Positions 8,212 to 16,308 of a DNA stretch of 38,115 nt are shown one piece after another. The stretch covers positions 1 through 38,115 of the forward strand of contig JARKPN010000038.1 of assembly GCA_029975275.1 (NCBI GenBank). Direction: 5' to 3'. Position 1 is the first letter of the stretch. Each line of letters starts with the position of its first letter. Under the pieces are notes generated by a model, which saw nothing but the letters and a program-made list of their open reading frames with translations, made no database searches and was not told the origin of the DNA. The position numbers were made by a program, and so were the translations under genes. The stretch is from Geobacteraceae bacterium. GTDB lineage: Bacteria; Desulfobacterota; Desulfuromonadia; Geobacterales; Geobacteraceae.

Positions 8212-8390
8212 GTTTCCATCAGGAAAGTGTCGACAGGGGACGGGTCGGAACTTCCCCGAAGCCCCTCGTAATCGGTCACCATCCTTTGTTCGAATTAGAT
8301 ACTCTGCTGGATTCAGGCGCTTTCCCCTGGGTCACCCGATTGCACTGAAGCCGTACGAGAGGCTCCATGAAAGCCCCGACCCGTCCCCCA
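8212..8390 (-). other. Leader element copy 1, upstream of the receiver-like gene
   Basis: Read on the minus strand, this non-coding stretch has a conserved 79-nt core (8325 down to 8247). The core begins with GGAAAGCGCCTGAATCCAGC, passes through CAAAGGATGG and ends with GGCTTCGGGGAAGTTCC. A second copy in the opposite orientation lies before typA. Similarity continues past the core towards the start codon (CCCCTG, ACACTTTCC, GATGGAAA). The core is enclosed by a perfect 13-bp inverted repeat, GGGGACGGGTCGG at 8236-8248 with its complement at 8376-8388. The core ends 64 nt before the start codon at 8182. I cannot match it to a riboswitch class; a structured cis-regulatory RNA or a decayed foldback repeat are both possible. 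Confidence 0.6.
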
Positions 8391-8605
8391 TAACATTTTT
8401 CCAGGGTTTCCGGATGGAAACCGGTTATACCGGACCACTCAGCTTTCGGCATGCGACCGGCAGGGCCGCAAAAATTCCGAGAACAGAGCAATGACGCGGC
8501 ATTAGGCTCTTAGATACCACATTTTCCGCGCTCCGCAAAGAAATCTTTCACCCGGAACGCCCGGAAGTTACGGCTGATTTCCGGCAGGAAGTCCCGAAAA
8601 ATGCC
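8391..8605. other. Intergenic stretch without a gene
   Basis: No supported gene is present. It contains a 7-bp hairpin, GGTTTCC-GGAT-GGAAACC, at 8405-8422, which overlaps a small palindrome CCGGT-TAT-ACCGG at 8421-8433. The first hairpin belongs to a motif repeated elsewhere in this window (10761-10781 and 29602-29622). Confidence 0.6.
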
Positions 8606-8634
8606 TTGAATTTTCGAAAAAATATTGGCATAGT
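8606..8634 (+). promoter_or_regulatory. Candidate sigma70-like promoter for typA
   Basis: TTGAAT at 8606-8611 is followed after 17 nt by CATAGT at 8629-8634. Each hexamer matches four of six consensus positions. Transcription would begin near 8641 and run through the hairpin at 8646-8663, then leader element copy 2. The call is moderate: the AT-rich spacing fits, but the hexamers are imperfect. Confidence 0.4.
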
Positions 8635-8645
8635 ATGCCGTCAAG

Positions 8646-8668
8646 GACGGGCGTCAGCCCGTCTTTTT
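8646..8668 (+). terminator. Intrinsic terminator-like hairpin upstream of typA
   Basis: A 7-bp stem GACGGGC / GCCCGTC with a GTCA loop is followed directly by five T residues and then CTTTT. This is the classic Rho-independent pattern on the plus strand. It lies about 200 nt before typA and just after the candidate promoter, so it could act as an attenuator or block read-through from upstream. Confidence 0.65.
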
Positions 8669-8697
8669 CTTTTGCCCGTCGGTGTCCTCGCGCCCTG

Positions 8698-8840
8698 TCC
8701 GGAGATCCGGGGTGAAGAGCAGGAAAGCGCCTGAATTCAGCGGAGTACCCGTCCATGCAAAGGATGGCGCGATATCAGGAGGGCTTCGGGGAAGTTCCAA
8801 GCCGGCCCCCTGGCAACACTCTCCGGATAGAAAGTCAGAT
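8698..8840 (+). other. Leader element copy 2, upstream of typA
   Basis: The core at 8722-8798 matches copy 1. It starts with GGAAAGCGCCTGAATTCAGC, contains CAAAGGATGG and ends with GGCTTCGGGGAAGTTCC. The first 26 nt agree at 24 positions and the last 17 are identical. A complementary pair, TCCGGAGA at 8698-8705 and TCTCCGGA at 8820-8827, could close the element as a helix, although the pairing partner differs from copy 1. The 3' flank (CCCCTGGCAACACTCTCC, then GATAGAAA) is also similar to copy 1. The core ends 68 nt before the typA start. Confidence 0.6.
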
Positions 8841-8866
8841 ATATCAATGAAACAGGAGTCGTATAA

Positions 8867-10669
8867 ATGCAGCAGAAGATTCGCAACATAGCCATCATCG
8901 CCCACGTGGACCACGGCAAGACCACGCTGGTGGACGCGCTGCTGAAGCAGTCGGGCGTTTTCAGGGACAACGAGGCCATTACCGAGCGGGTCATGGATTC
9001 CAACGACCTGGAGAAGGAGCGCGGCATAACCATCCTGGCGAAAAACCTCTCCATCCGCCACGGAGACTACAAGATCAACATCGTGGACACCCCGGGCCAC
9101 GCCGATTTCGGTGGCGAGGTGGAACGGGTGCTCAAGATGGTCGATTCGGTGCTGCTGCTGGTGGACGCGCTGGACGGCCCCATGCCCCAGACAAGGTTCG
9201 TGCTGAAGAAGTCCCTCGACCTGGGCCTGCGGCCCATCGTGGTAATCAACAAGATCGACCGGCCCGGCGCCCGACCCGGCGAGGTGGTGGATATGGTGTT
9301 CGACCTGTTCTGCGAGCTGCAGGCCAGCGACGAGCAGCTGGATTTCGCCATTGTCTACACCAGCGCCAAAATGGGCTACGCAAAGCTCGCCATGGAGGAC
9401 GAGTCCGACGACATGGAGCCGCTGTTCCAGGCCATCGTCAGCAACGTGGCCCCGCCGGAAGGGGATCCCGGGGCGCCGTTCCAGATGCTGGTCACCAACA
9501 TCGACTACAACGACTACATCGGCCGCATCGCCACCGGCAAGATCTTCAACGGCAAAGTCACCGCCGGGGAGACCGTGGCGCTCATGAAACGGAACGGTGA
9601 CGTCCGCCGGGGAAGGATCTCCAAGCTCATCGGCTACGAGGGTCTGCAGCAGGTGGAGATCGGCGAGGCCATGACCGGCGACATCGTCACCATCGCGGGC
9701 TTCGACGAGGTGGGCATCGGCGAGACCATGGCAGCAGCCGACAACCCGGTTCCCCTCCCCTACGTCTCCATCGACGAGCCGACCATATCCATGAACTTCA
9801 TCGTCAACAGCTCCCCGTTCGCCGGCCGCGAAGGGAAGCTGGTGACCTCGCGCAACATCCGCGAGCGGCTGGAAAAGGAGCTCCGGACCAACGTCTCCCT
9901 CAGGGTGGAGGACACCGGCAATCCGGATACCTTCCTGGTATCGGGCCGCGGAGAGCTGCACCTGTCGATCCTTATCGAGAACATGCGCCGCGAGGGGTTC
10001 GAGATGGCGGTTTCCAAGCCGGAGGTGATCCTGCGCGACATCGACGGCCAGAAGCAGGAGCCCGTCGAGTACCTGGTGGTGGACGTCCCGGCCGAGCACC
10101 AGGGGACCGTCATCGAGAAGATGGGGCCGCGCAAGGGTGAGATGGTGGCCGTCCACCAGTTGGGCGAGATCGTCCGGCTCGAGTTCGTGATCCCGGCCAG
10201 GGGACTCATCGGCCTGCGTGGCGAGCTCCTGACCGAGACCAGGGGGACCGGCGTCATGACCCACACCTTCCACGGCTACGCACCGTACCGGGGGGACATC
10301 CCGGGCCGGAAAAACGGGGTGCTCATCGCCATGGAACAGGGGGAGACCACCGCCTATGCCCTGGACGCGCTGCAGCCGCGCGGGGTGCTGTTCATCGGAT
10401 CCGGCGTCGAGGTCTACGGCGGGATGATCATCGGCCAGCACGCCAAGGACAACGACCTGGACGTGAACCCGTGCAAGGGGAAGAAGCTGACCAACATCAG
10501 GGCCGCCGGCTCCGATGACGCCATCAAGCTGACCCCGCCCCGGGTCCTCTCCCTGGAGCAGGCCCTGGAGTTCATCGACGAGGACGAACTGGTGGAGGTG
10601 ACCCCCACCTCGATCCGGCTGAGGAAAAAGGAGCTGGACCCCAACAGGAGAAAACGGCCCGCCCGGTAA
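8867..10669 (+). CDS. typA: Translational GTPase TypA/BipA
   Basis: This 600-residue ribosome-associated GTPase of the EF-G-like superfamily acts in 50S subunit assembly and stress adaptation. The G1 loop A-H-V-D-H-G-K-T-T is at residues 12-20. G3 is [12 protein letters not shown], and G4 is N-K-I-D-R-P. The TypA-specific C-terminal region includes [17 protein letters not shown] and [18 protein letters not shown], followed by the lysine/arginine-rich end. Length equals that of the family. The start follows AGGAG within 20 nt. The ~200-nt leader with a terminator-like hairpin and the conserved element suggests post-transcriptional control. It is not overlapped by other genes. Confidence 0.98.
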   Translation: MQQKIRNIAIIAHVDHGKTTLVDALLKQSGVFRDNEAITERVMDSNDLEKERGITILAKNLSIRHGDYKINIVDTPGHADFGGEVERVLKMVDSVLLLVDALDGPMPQTRFVLKKSLDLGLRPIVVINKIDRPGARPGEVVDMVFDLFCELQASDEQLDFAIVYTSAKMGYAKLAMEDESDDMEPLFQAIVSNVAPPEGDPGAPFQMLVTNIDYNDYIGRIATGKIFNGKVTAGETVALMKRNGDVRRGRISKLIGYEGLQQVEIGEAMTGDIVTIAGFDEVGIGETMAAADNPVPLPYVSIDEPTISMNFIVNSSPFAGREGKLVTSRNIRERLEKELRTNVSLRVEDTGNPDTFLVSGRGELHLSILIENMRREGFEMAVSKPEVILRDIDGQKQEPVEYLVVDVPAEHQGTVIEKMGPRKGEMVAVHQLGEIVRLEFVIPARGLIGLRGELLTETRGTGVMTHTFHGYAPYRGDIPGRKNGVLIAMEQGETTAYALDALQPRGVLFIGSGVEVYGGMIIGQHAKDNDLDVNPCKGKKLTNIRAAGSDDAIKLTPPRVLSLEQALEFIDEDELVEVTPTSIRLRKKELDPNRRKRPAR

Positions 10670-11107
10670 CGACAACTCGCTGAATTTCCAGGTAGTTCCC
10701 CACTTCCCTTGGCGGTGGGAGGGGGAAAGGGTTGCAAATATAACCGACAGGTTATGCTCGTAGATTCCATCCGGAAACACCGGATGAATAACAAATGGTT
10801 TCTGGTTCGGAACGAGGGGATTTTTCGCTCTGGCAAGAAACTTTTCCCCGAAAAGTTGACAGCGAAGGCTGACAAAATCAAGGGGTTACGCGGAGGCGTA
10901 CACGAAGTACGTCACACAGGCAATTCCGCGGATTGACACAGCCAGGGCGACAATCTGCCTGCAAATTGGACAGCGAAGACTGCCCGAAGTACCCGGCAGC
11001 ACGCCTGAACAGACGGTCAACTTTGCATTGACAAACGGCCGCATTTTCTCTACTTAAAGTGGATGCAGTTCGACCATTTTTCCAGCACGAACGAACAAGG
11101 AGCTCGT
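10670..11107. other. Intergenic region with several palindromes, no gene
   Basis: This 438-nt region holds no supported gene. It contains ATAACC-GACA-GGTTAT at 10740-10755, CATCCGG-AAACA-CCGGATG at 10768-10786, and AACTTTTC-CCC-GAAAAGTT at 10839-10857. It also contains a hairpin CGTAC-ACGAA-GTACG near 10900. The second hairpin overlaps one copy of the repeated GTTTCCGGAYGGAA motif (minus orientation). They may be operators, terminator remnants or small foldback repeats. Confidence 0.6.
11028..11056 (+). promoter_or_regulatory. Possible promoter for bamD
   Basis: A perfect -35 hexamer TTGACA lies at 11028-11033. After 17 nt there is TACTTA (11051-11056), a poor -10 match, followed by AAAGT. 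The position, about 50 nt before the bamD start, is right, but the -10 element is weak. Confidence 0.35.
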
Positions 11108-11848
11108 ATGTTCCGCAGACTTGCCGCAGCCCTCTGCATCATGGCCCTTGCCTCATCCTGTTCTCTCTTCCGGAAAGAGGTCAAGGTACCGCCCGAAACG
11201 CTCTTCAAGGAGGGTGAAAAGCTGTACGCCAGGAAGAAGTACAGTGCGGCGTCCGAAAAATGGCGCACGGTAAAGGAGAAGACCACCTCGCCGCTCCTGA
11301 GGACCGCGGTCGAAATCCGTCTGGCCGATGCGCTGTTCTACGACGAGCAATACATAGAGGCGGCAGTCGAATACGAGAATTTCCGCAAGCTCCACCCGAA
11401 AAACTCCAAGGCCCCGTACGCGCTGTATATGTACGGACTGAGCAATTTCAAGCAGGCGGAGAAGCTCGATACCGACCAGACCCCGGTCAGGAATGCGGTA
11501 AACATCTTCGAATCGTTCCTCAAAGAGTATCCGGATTCGGCATTGGCCAAGGAGGTCCGCGAAAAGCTGGCCGAGTGCCGGACCAGACAGGCCGCCAACG
11601 AGATCTACGTCGGCAGGTTCTACTTCCGCACCGACCGGTACGCCGCAGCAATCGGCCGGTTCAGAGAGGCGGTTGAAAAATATCCGGGCGCGCCGGTCAA
11701 CGACGAGGCACTGTTCCTCCTCGGCAGCTCCTATCTGCGCACCGGAAAAACGGACCTGGCAAAGGATGCGCTGAACCGCCTGGTCAAGGAATACCCGAAG
11801 AGCGCCTTCTCGGACCAGGCGAAAAAGTTGCTGGCCGGGATTTCCTGA
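11108..11848 (+). CDS. bamD: Outer membrane assembly lipoprotein BamD (YfiO family)
   Basis: This is a 246-residue lipoprotein of the BAM complex, which inserts beta-barrel proteins into the outer membrane. The N-terminus is a lipoprotein signal (R-R, hydrophobic run, A-L-A-S-S-C with Cys18 as the lipidation site). The body consists of TPR-like repeats: L-F-K-E-G-E-K-L-Y-A-R-K-K-Y, A-A-V-E-Y-E-N-F-R-K-L-H-P, A-L-Y-M-Y-G-L-S-N-F, V-G-R-F-Y-F-R-T-D-R-Y and A-L-F-L-L-G-S-S-Y-L. All are characteristic of BamD/ComL. ATG 11108 is chosen because AAGGAG precedes it; an in-frame start at 11063 would bury the signal peptide. A small cytochrome gene follows 43 nt later. A general TPR lipoprotein is the alternative, but the signature segments favour BamD. 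Confidence 0.9.
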   Translation: MFRRLAAALCIMALASSCSLFRKEVKVPPETLFKEGEKLYARKKYSAASEKWRTVKEKTTSPLLRTAVEIRLADALFYDEQYIEAAVEYENFRKLHPKNSKAPYALYMYGLSNFKQAEKLDTDQTPVRNAVNIFESFLKEYPDSALAKEVREKLAECRTRQAANEIYVGRFYFRTDRYAAAIGRFREAVEKYPGAPVNDEALFLLGSSYLRTGKTDLAKDALNRLVKEYPKSAFSDQAKKLLAGIS

Positions 11849-11891
11849 GCTGAACGGGGCCTGGCCTTCAACCGGATTAGAGGAGTCGACC

Positions 11892-12209
11892 ATGCGCACG
11901 TTCATACCGCTGATTCTCATCGCACTGGCATCAATCGCCTCAGGCTGCAAGGGAAGCGGGGACCGGGCCTCCGGGGCGGAACTGTATGCGCTCCATTGCG
12001 CATCCTGTCACCCCGGCGGAGAGAACACCATTACTCCCTCCAAGACCCTCCGGCGGGATGCCCTCCGTGCCAGCAACATCAACACGCCGGGCGACGTCGT
12101 TGAAAGGATGCGCAACCCCGGTCCCGGGATGCCGAAGTTTTCTCCGGCCGTCATTCCCGACAGGGACGCCCTGCGGATTGCCGAGTATGTTCTGGCCTCC
12201 TTCCGTTAG
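11892..12209 (+). CDS. Monoheme c-type cytochrome, probable lipoprotein
   Basis: This is a 105-residue exported protein. The signal sequence ends in I-A-S-G-C, giving a likely lipidated Cys19. One heme site C-A-S-C-H is at residues 36-40, preceded by the usual Y-x-x-x-C pattern. A G-P-G-M-P-K-F segment supplies a plausible axial Met80. The C-terminal helix I-A-E-Y-V-L-A-S-F closes the fold, as in c6/class I cytochromes. It should act in periplasmic electron transfer. GGAG precedes the ATG. It lies between bamD and the M48 protease gene in one direction (gaps of 43 and 33 nt), so the three are probably co-transcribed, though a functional link is not evident. Confidence 0.9.
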   Translation: MRTFIPLILIALASIASGCKGSGDRASGAELYALHCASCHPGGENTITPSKTLRRDALRASNINTPGDVVERMRNPGPGMPKFSPAVIPDRDALRIAEYVLASFR

Positions 12210-12242
12210 GGCCGGTTCCCGCCAGACCCCGTCCAGCCTGAC

Positions 12243-13478
12243 ATGACCCTCGCACTCCTGGTCGCTTATCTGCTGATCGGCGCTGCCGGCTGGCTCCTCG
12301 GCTGGCTGAATCTCCGGCATCTCCGGCATAATGCCGGGCTGGTCCCGGAGGGATTCGAGGGGGAACTGGATTCCGAGACCCTTGCCCGGAGCGCGGCCTA
12401 TACCATCGAAAACAACCGCCTGGACCTAATCGAGTCGCTTGCCGGCACCGTCGTCCTCCTGCTCTTCCTGTTCGGCGGCCTTCTGGAGATCTATGACCGC
12501 TGGACCGCGTCCCTGAGCGGCTCGTTCGTCCTCCGCGGGGTGCTGTTCTTCCTCTGCCTGTCGTTTGTCCAGACAACCATCGACATCCCCTTCAGCCTGT
12601 ACCGTAACTTCCGGGTCGAGGCCCGCTACGGCTTCAACACCATGACTCCCCGGCTCTGGCTGACGGATCTCCTCAAGTCCCTGGCCATCGGTATCGTCCT
12701 GATCGCCCTGCTGACCTCCGGCGCTCTGGTCCTGGTGCTCCTGAGCCCGTACTGGTGGTGGCTCTGGGTATGGGGTTTCTTTGCCGCGGCCTCACTGTTC
12801 CTCATGTACCTTTCACCCTATGTCATCGAGCCGCTGTTTCATACATTCGAGCCTGTCGACGCGGAAGATCTGGAAGGGGAAATCCGCGCCCTCCTGCAAA
12901 AGGCCGGGCTGGAGGTGAGCAGGGTGCTCCGGGTGGACGCCTCACGCCGCAGCCGCCACTCGAACGCCTATTTCACCGGCATCGGCAGGGTGAAACGGAT
13001 CGTGCTTTTCGACACCCTGCTGGAGCGGCTGGATACCCGCGAGATCCTGGCGGTCCTGGCCCACGAGGTCGGGCACTGGAAGCGGCGCCACCTGCTGAAG
13101 CGCCTGGTCGTCTCCGAGGCCGCTGCGCTGCTCTGCTGCTATGCCGCCTTCCGGCTCATGGACGCCGGTGTCCTCCCCCCGCTCCTGGGGATGGAGAGCG
13201 CGTCGTTTTACGCCCAGTTGGTGATCCTCGGTTTTCTCCTCTCGCTGGCGTCCTCACTTCTCACCCCGATCGCCAGTTTTCTGTCCCGCAGGCATGAACA
13301 GGAAGCGGACCGCTTCGCAATCGAGCTGTCCGGCATGCCCGACGCCCTTGCATCGTCCTTGGTCAAGATGAGCCGGGACAACCTCTCCAACCTGCATCCC
13401 CACCCCCTGTACGCAGCCGTCTATTACTCCCATCCGCCCGTGGTGGAGCGGGTGCGGGGGTTGAGGAAGGAGAGCTAA
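12243..13478 (+). CDS. M48 family membrane metalloprotease (Ste24/CAAX protease-like)
   Basis: This is a 411-residue inner-membrane zinc protease. It has several N-terminal hydrophobic spans, then a soluble catalytic domain with the zinc motif H-E-V-G-H at about residue 274. The third ligand is in R-R-H-E-Q-E-A-D-R-F-A. Other family marks are F-R-V-E-A-R-Y-G-F-N, S-R-H-S-N-A-Y-F-T-G-I-G and R-I-V-L-F-D-T-L-L at the start of the catalytic domain, and Y-Y-S-H-P-P-V-V-E-R near the end. These match the M48A (Ste24-type) group rather than HtpX. The role in bacteria is probably membrane protein quality control; no isoprenylated substrate is expected. Confidence 0.92.
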   Translation: MTLALLVAYLLIGAAGWLLGWLNLRHLRHNAGLVPEGFEGELDSETLARSAAYTIENNRLDLIESLAGTVVLLLFLFGGLLEIYDRWTASLSGSFVLRGVLFFLCLSFVQTTIDIPFSLYRNFRVEARYGFNTMTPRLWLTDLLKSLAIGIVLIALLTSGALVLVLLSPYWWWLWVWGFFAAASLFLMYLSPYVIEPLFHTFEPVDAEDLEGEIRALLQKAGLEVSRVLRVDASRRSRHSNAYFTGIGRVKRIVLFDTLLERLDTREILAVLAHEVGHWKRRHLLKRLVVSEAAALLCCYAAFRLMDAGVLPPLLGMESASFYAQLVILGFLLSLASSLLTPIASFLSRRHEQEADRFAIELSGMPDALASSLVKMSRDNLSNLHPHPLYAAVYYSHPPVVERVRGLRKES

Positions 13479-13500
13479 GGGGGCAGGGGGTAAAAGACAA

Positions 13501-13534
13501 AGACCTGCCAGGTTTTTCGAAACCTGGCAGGTCT
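13501..13534 (-). terminator. Perfect 15-bp hairpin between convergent operons
   Basis: A 15-bp perfect stem (13501-13515 with 13520-13534) has a four-base TTCG loop on the plus strand. On the minus strand it is followed by TTGTCTTTTA, so it works best as the terminator of the gsp operon. It may also stop plus-strand transcripts from the M48 protease gene. Confidence 0.8.
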
Positions 13535-13577
13535 GCGGTACCATTCGAATATACTTTCCTCAGTCAGGCGAGACGGT

Positions 13578-14417
13578 TCACTGAATTGCCGGCTTCAACA
13601 ACGTTCCACCGATGGGAATCCGGTAGACGCCCGGGCTGGTCTGGTATCTGGCCAGCACGAGGAAGACCAGCTTCTGGTTCTCCAGAAAAGCGGGCTTGGG
13701 CATCAGCTCCATGGTCAGGTCCAGCGGCGCCTGGGCCGGCGGACCCGACACCGGCACGTCACCCTTGAGCCTGATGTAGATCCCGTCCCCCTGGAAGGCC
13801 AGACTCTCCAGGGTTCCACTCCCATCTTTGGCGCGGAACATGCCGCGAACGCTCTCGTAGGACGCGTCCGGCAGGGGAAACTCACCTATCCTGACCGAAC
13901 TGAGCTCCGCCCGCCTGACCTCCAGCTTCACTTCGCCCCGGGTCCGGCTCCCCCTGCCGCTGAACGACCCCTCCAGGAACAGTTCACCCTTGCAGTTGGC
14001 GCCGGTCGCGGTCCGGAGCAGCGGGACGTCCTCGAGGCGAAGCTTATCGGCCTGGAAAGAGAATGAGCCGGAGCGCGGCTCGAACCGGGCCAGAACCTCG
14101 CCGGGTCCGATATCCGCCCGGAAGGCGATCACGACCCGGCCGATGAAGAGGGGGAAGAGTTTCACGCCCAGACGGGTGTCGTCCAGCTTCAGCAGCGCAC
14201 CCCGCTCGCCTGAAACCAGCACGTTGCGCGCCTTTATCCCCAGGGGGAAGGACTTGCCGAACTCGTCGGCCTGGAACCGGTAACCGTTCCGCTGCAGTCC
14301 CCTGGTCAGCGCGCCGCGGATCTCGTCGGAAGGGACGAGCATGAGCGTGAGGAAGGGGAACAGGACAAGGGATATGCCCGTGGCGACGACGATGTTGAGC
14401 AGTGTGCGGCGTTTCAC
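13578..14417 (-). CDS. gspN: Type II secretion system protein GspN
   Basis: This is a 279-residue bitopic inner-membrane protein and the last gene of the operon. It has one N-terminal membrane span (about residues 8-28, L-L-N-I-V-V-A-T-G-I and on), and the rest is periplasmic and beta-rich. The organisation (F-P-L-G-I-K-A-R-N-V-L-V-S, then G-E-L-F-L-E-G-S-F-S-G-R and P-I-G-G-T-L-L-K-P at the C-terminus) fits the delta-proteobacterial GspN family. The start overlaps the end of gspM in an ATGA. GspN is an accessory component and is absent from many systems. The call relies on position as well as sequence. Confidence 0.85.
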   Translation of the reverse strand: MKRRTLLNIVVATGISLVLFPFLTLMLVPSDEIRGALTRGLQRNGYRFQADEFGKSFPLGIKARNVLVSGERGALLKLDDTRLGVKLFPLFIGRVVIAFRADIGPGEVLARFEPRSGSFSFQADKLRLEDVPLLRTATGANCKGELFLEGSFSGRGSRTRGEVKLEVRRAELSSVRIGEFPLPDASYESVRGMFRAKDGSGTLESLAFQGDGIYIRLKGDVPVSGPPAQAPLDLTMELMPKPAFLENQKLVFLVLARYQTSPGVYRIPIGGTLLKPAIQ

Positions 14418-14983
14418 CTCTGCCCCTGCGCTGTGGCCTTGATGAGGGCGATGGTGAGGGTGAGGTCCATACGTGACGGATCGTCGTAGCGGGTCTTCAG
14501 GTTCGCCTTCTTCACCAGGACCGGCCGGCTCCCCAGTTCCAGGCGGTGCAGCAGGTTGACGGCCTCGTTGGCCGTAAGCCCTTCCAGTTTCACCTCTGCC
14601 GCATCCTCCGCACGACCTGCCGTCTGGTCCCCCTTCAGCGGGGTCACCCGGCTCGATTTCCCCTTGATGCCGATCTCCTCGATGACCCTGGCGGGCGTGT
14701 CGTCACCCCGCACACCGGAAAGCCGGCCGGCAAACCGCTGGGACGCCAGCCGCGCCGCCAAAAAGCGCTGCTTGAGGGTCATCATCTCCACCAGGTCGGT
14801 CTCCCTGGCCCTGCGTCGCTTCTCCAGGGCCGCGATCCGCTCGTTGGCCATGGTGAACAGGATGGTGACGAACAGGACCACGGATATGCCGATGCCCCAG
14901 CGCAGCCGGGTCCGGCTGTCCATTTCGGCGTACCGTTCCCTGAGGGATGCCACACGGTCCGCGACAAGCTGGTTCAGCCTCAT
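14414..14983 (-). CDS. gspM: Type II secretion system protein GspM
   Basis: This is a 189-residue inner-membrane platform protein that partners GspL. It has a short cytoplasmic N-terminus, a single membrane span at about residues 29-46 (W-G-I-G-I-S-V-V-L-F-V-T-I-L-F), a charged coiled-coil stretch (A-A-L-E-K-R-R-R-A-R-E), and a periplasmic ferredoxin-like domain containing L-T-A-N-E-A-V-N-L-L-H-R-L-E. Start and stop overlap the neighbouring gsp genes by 4 bp each (ATGA), which implies translational coupling. Confidence 0.9.
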   Translation of the reverse strand: MRLNQLVADRVASLRERYAEMDSRTRLRWGIGISVVLFVTILFTMANERIAALEKRRRARETDLVEMMTLKQRFLAARLASQRFAGRLSGVRGDDTPARVIEEIGIKGKSSRVTPLKGDQTAGRAEDAAEVKLEGLTANEAVNLLHRLELGSRPVLVKKANLKTRYDDPSRMDLTLTIALIKATAQGQR

Positions 14984-16308
14984 TTACCCCCCTCCTTCAG
15001 CGTCCCCCGGAAGGTAAAGGAGACGCTCCCGTCGGGCCGGGATTTCACCTCGGCCATATCCACCGGGTCGAAGTCGGCCGAGAGGCTCGACTTGAAGTCG
15101 TTGACCGCCTGGAAAGAACGGGCATCGCCCTTGATGAGCACCTGGGCGCCTTCGATTTCAGCCTCGTACACCCCCAGGATCCCTTCCCCCTTGGCCCCGG
15201 CGATCAGGTTCAGCGCATGGAGCACGCCCGGACCGGCGGAGCCCCCACCAAGGCGCCGGATTTCCGATTTCAGCTCGGCCACCTCGTCCACCGGCTTGGT
15301 CCGGGTGGGAAAGACCTCGCGGTAGATCTGGAGGATGGACTTGTCGAGGGAGGCCAGGTCGCTCTTGACGAAATAGTAGCGGAGGCCGGTTTCTCCCACC
15401 AGCAGGAGCAGCGCGGCCCCCCCCAGTATCGCGGTCAGGCGGAGCTTTTTCCTGAGCCGCTCCCTCCCTGCGGTGTAGGCCAGCCTGCCGTGCCGGAAAT
15501 TGACCGGTTCGGCCTTGAGCGAGGCCGCTGCCATGGCCCAGGCGCCAGCGTACTCCAGGGCGGTGTTTTCGCCCGCGAATGCATCCGACAGGGCGTGATC
15601 CAGCGGCAGTGGAGCGAACAGAGGGCCGTCCGTTCCCGTGGATTCGGACGGAAGCGTGGAGCAGGACGCGGCCGGGCCGTGCAGCAGAACCCGCTCCACC
15701 CTGACCCCCCTGCCGGCCTCCAGCAGCGCCAGGGTGCGGGAGATCTCCAGGCGGTAATCCCCCTCCCCCAGGGCGCGGAACAGCAGCGGCTCCCCATCGG
15801 CGTAGACCGCGAGGGAGCGGCCGTCCGACAGTGCTGCGGTTCCGCTTCCCTTGGGAAGGAGCAGGTCCCAGTGGTAGAGCGCGGAACCCGCCACCCGCGG
15901 CTCCAGCCCGGCATCCTTCATGGCGGCGATACCCGTCTCCAGATCAGCCGCGACCCCCCAGATCGCCATGACCTTCCCCCCCCCCAGCGGGAGGGCGTCG
16001 AAGGCCAGGTCCTCGGGGGGGAGAGCCGTCTCTCCCTTCAACTCCAGGGGGAGCACCTCGCGCTGTTTGCGGCGATCGGCAATCGGCAGATCCAGGATAC
16101 GGGAAAAGAGTTTTGCCGGATCAATGGAGAGAAGCACCCGTTCATCCCGTTCACCGGCCGCCGCGAGCTCCCGCAGCAACCGGCCGAAGGCATCGGGGTC
16201 CCCGCAGGGTCGGCGCTCGGCGCCCGTAAAAACCAGCGCCCCCCCCTTTTTCCGGAACCGGGCGAAACCCAGGGAACCCCGGCCGGCTTCCACTATCAGA
16301 ATGTCCAT
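14980..16308 (-). CDS. gspL: Type II secretion system protein GspL
   Basis: This is a 442-residue component linking the GspE ATPase to the inner-membrane platform. The first ~280 residues form the cytoplasmic actin-like domain (D-I-L-I-V-E-A-G-R-G-S-L-G at the start; L-P-L-E-L-K-G-E-T-A-L-P-P). A membrane span follows (A-I-L-G-G-A-A-L-L-L-L-V-G), then a coiled-coil and a small periplasmic ferredoxin-like domain similar to PilN. The ATG overlaps the gspK stop as TAATG. Confidence 0.9.
   Translation of the reverse strand: MDILIVEAGRGSLGFARFRKKGGALVFTGAERRPCGDPDAFGRLLRELAAAGERDERVLLSIDPAKLFSRILDLPIADRRKQREVLPLELKGETALPPEDLAFDALPLGGGKVMAIWGVAADLETGIAAMKDAGLEPRVAGSALYHWDLLLPKGSGTAALSDGRSLAVYADGEPLLFRALGEGDYRLEISRTLALLEAGRGVRVERVLLHGPAASCSTLPSESTGTDGPLFAPLPLDHALSDAFAGENTALEYAGAWAMAAASLKAEPVNFRHGRLAYTAGRERLRKKLRLTAILGGAALLLLVGETGLRYYFVKSDLASLDKSILQIYREVFPTRTKPVDEVAELKSEIRRLGGGSAGPGVLHALNLIAGAKGEGILGVYEAEIEGAQVLIKGDARSFQAVNDFKSSLSADFDPVDMAEVKSRPDGSVSFTFRGTLKEGGK

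Noticed and set aside
6200-8212. Long plus-strand open frame opposite the MFS and receiver-like genes
   Set aside because: It mirrors the high-GC codon pattern of the real minus-strand genes, is rich in Gly/His/Gln/Asp without any fold motif, and has no ribosome site.
8698-8840. Known riboswitch class in the typA leader
   Set aside because: The stretch GCCGGCCCCCTGGCAAC at first resembled parts of cobalamin and SAM motifs, but the other obligatory blocks are absent. GEMM/c-di-GMP core motifs were also not found.
8654-10780. Long minus-strand open frame opposite typA
   Set aside because: It is fully antisense to the unmistakable typA gene and its composition (His, Gly, Asp, Val) is that of a shadow frame.
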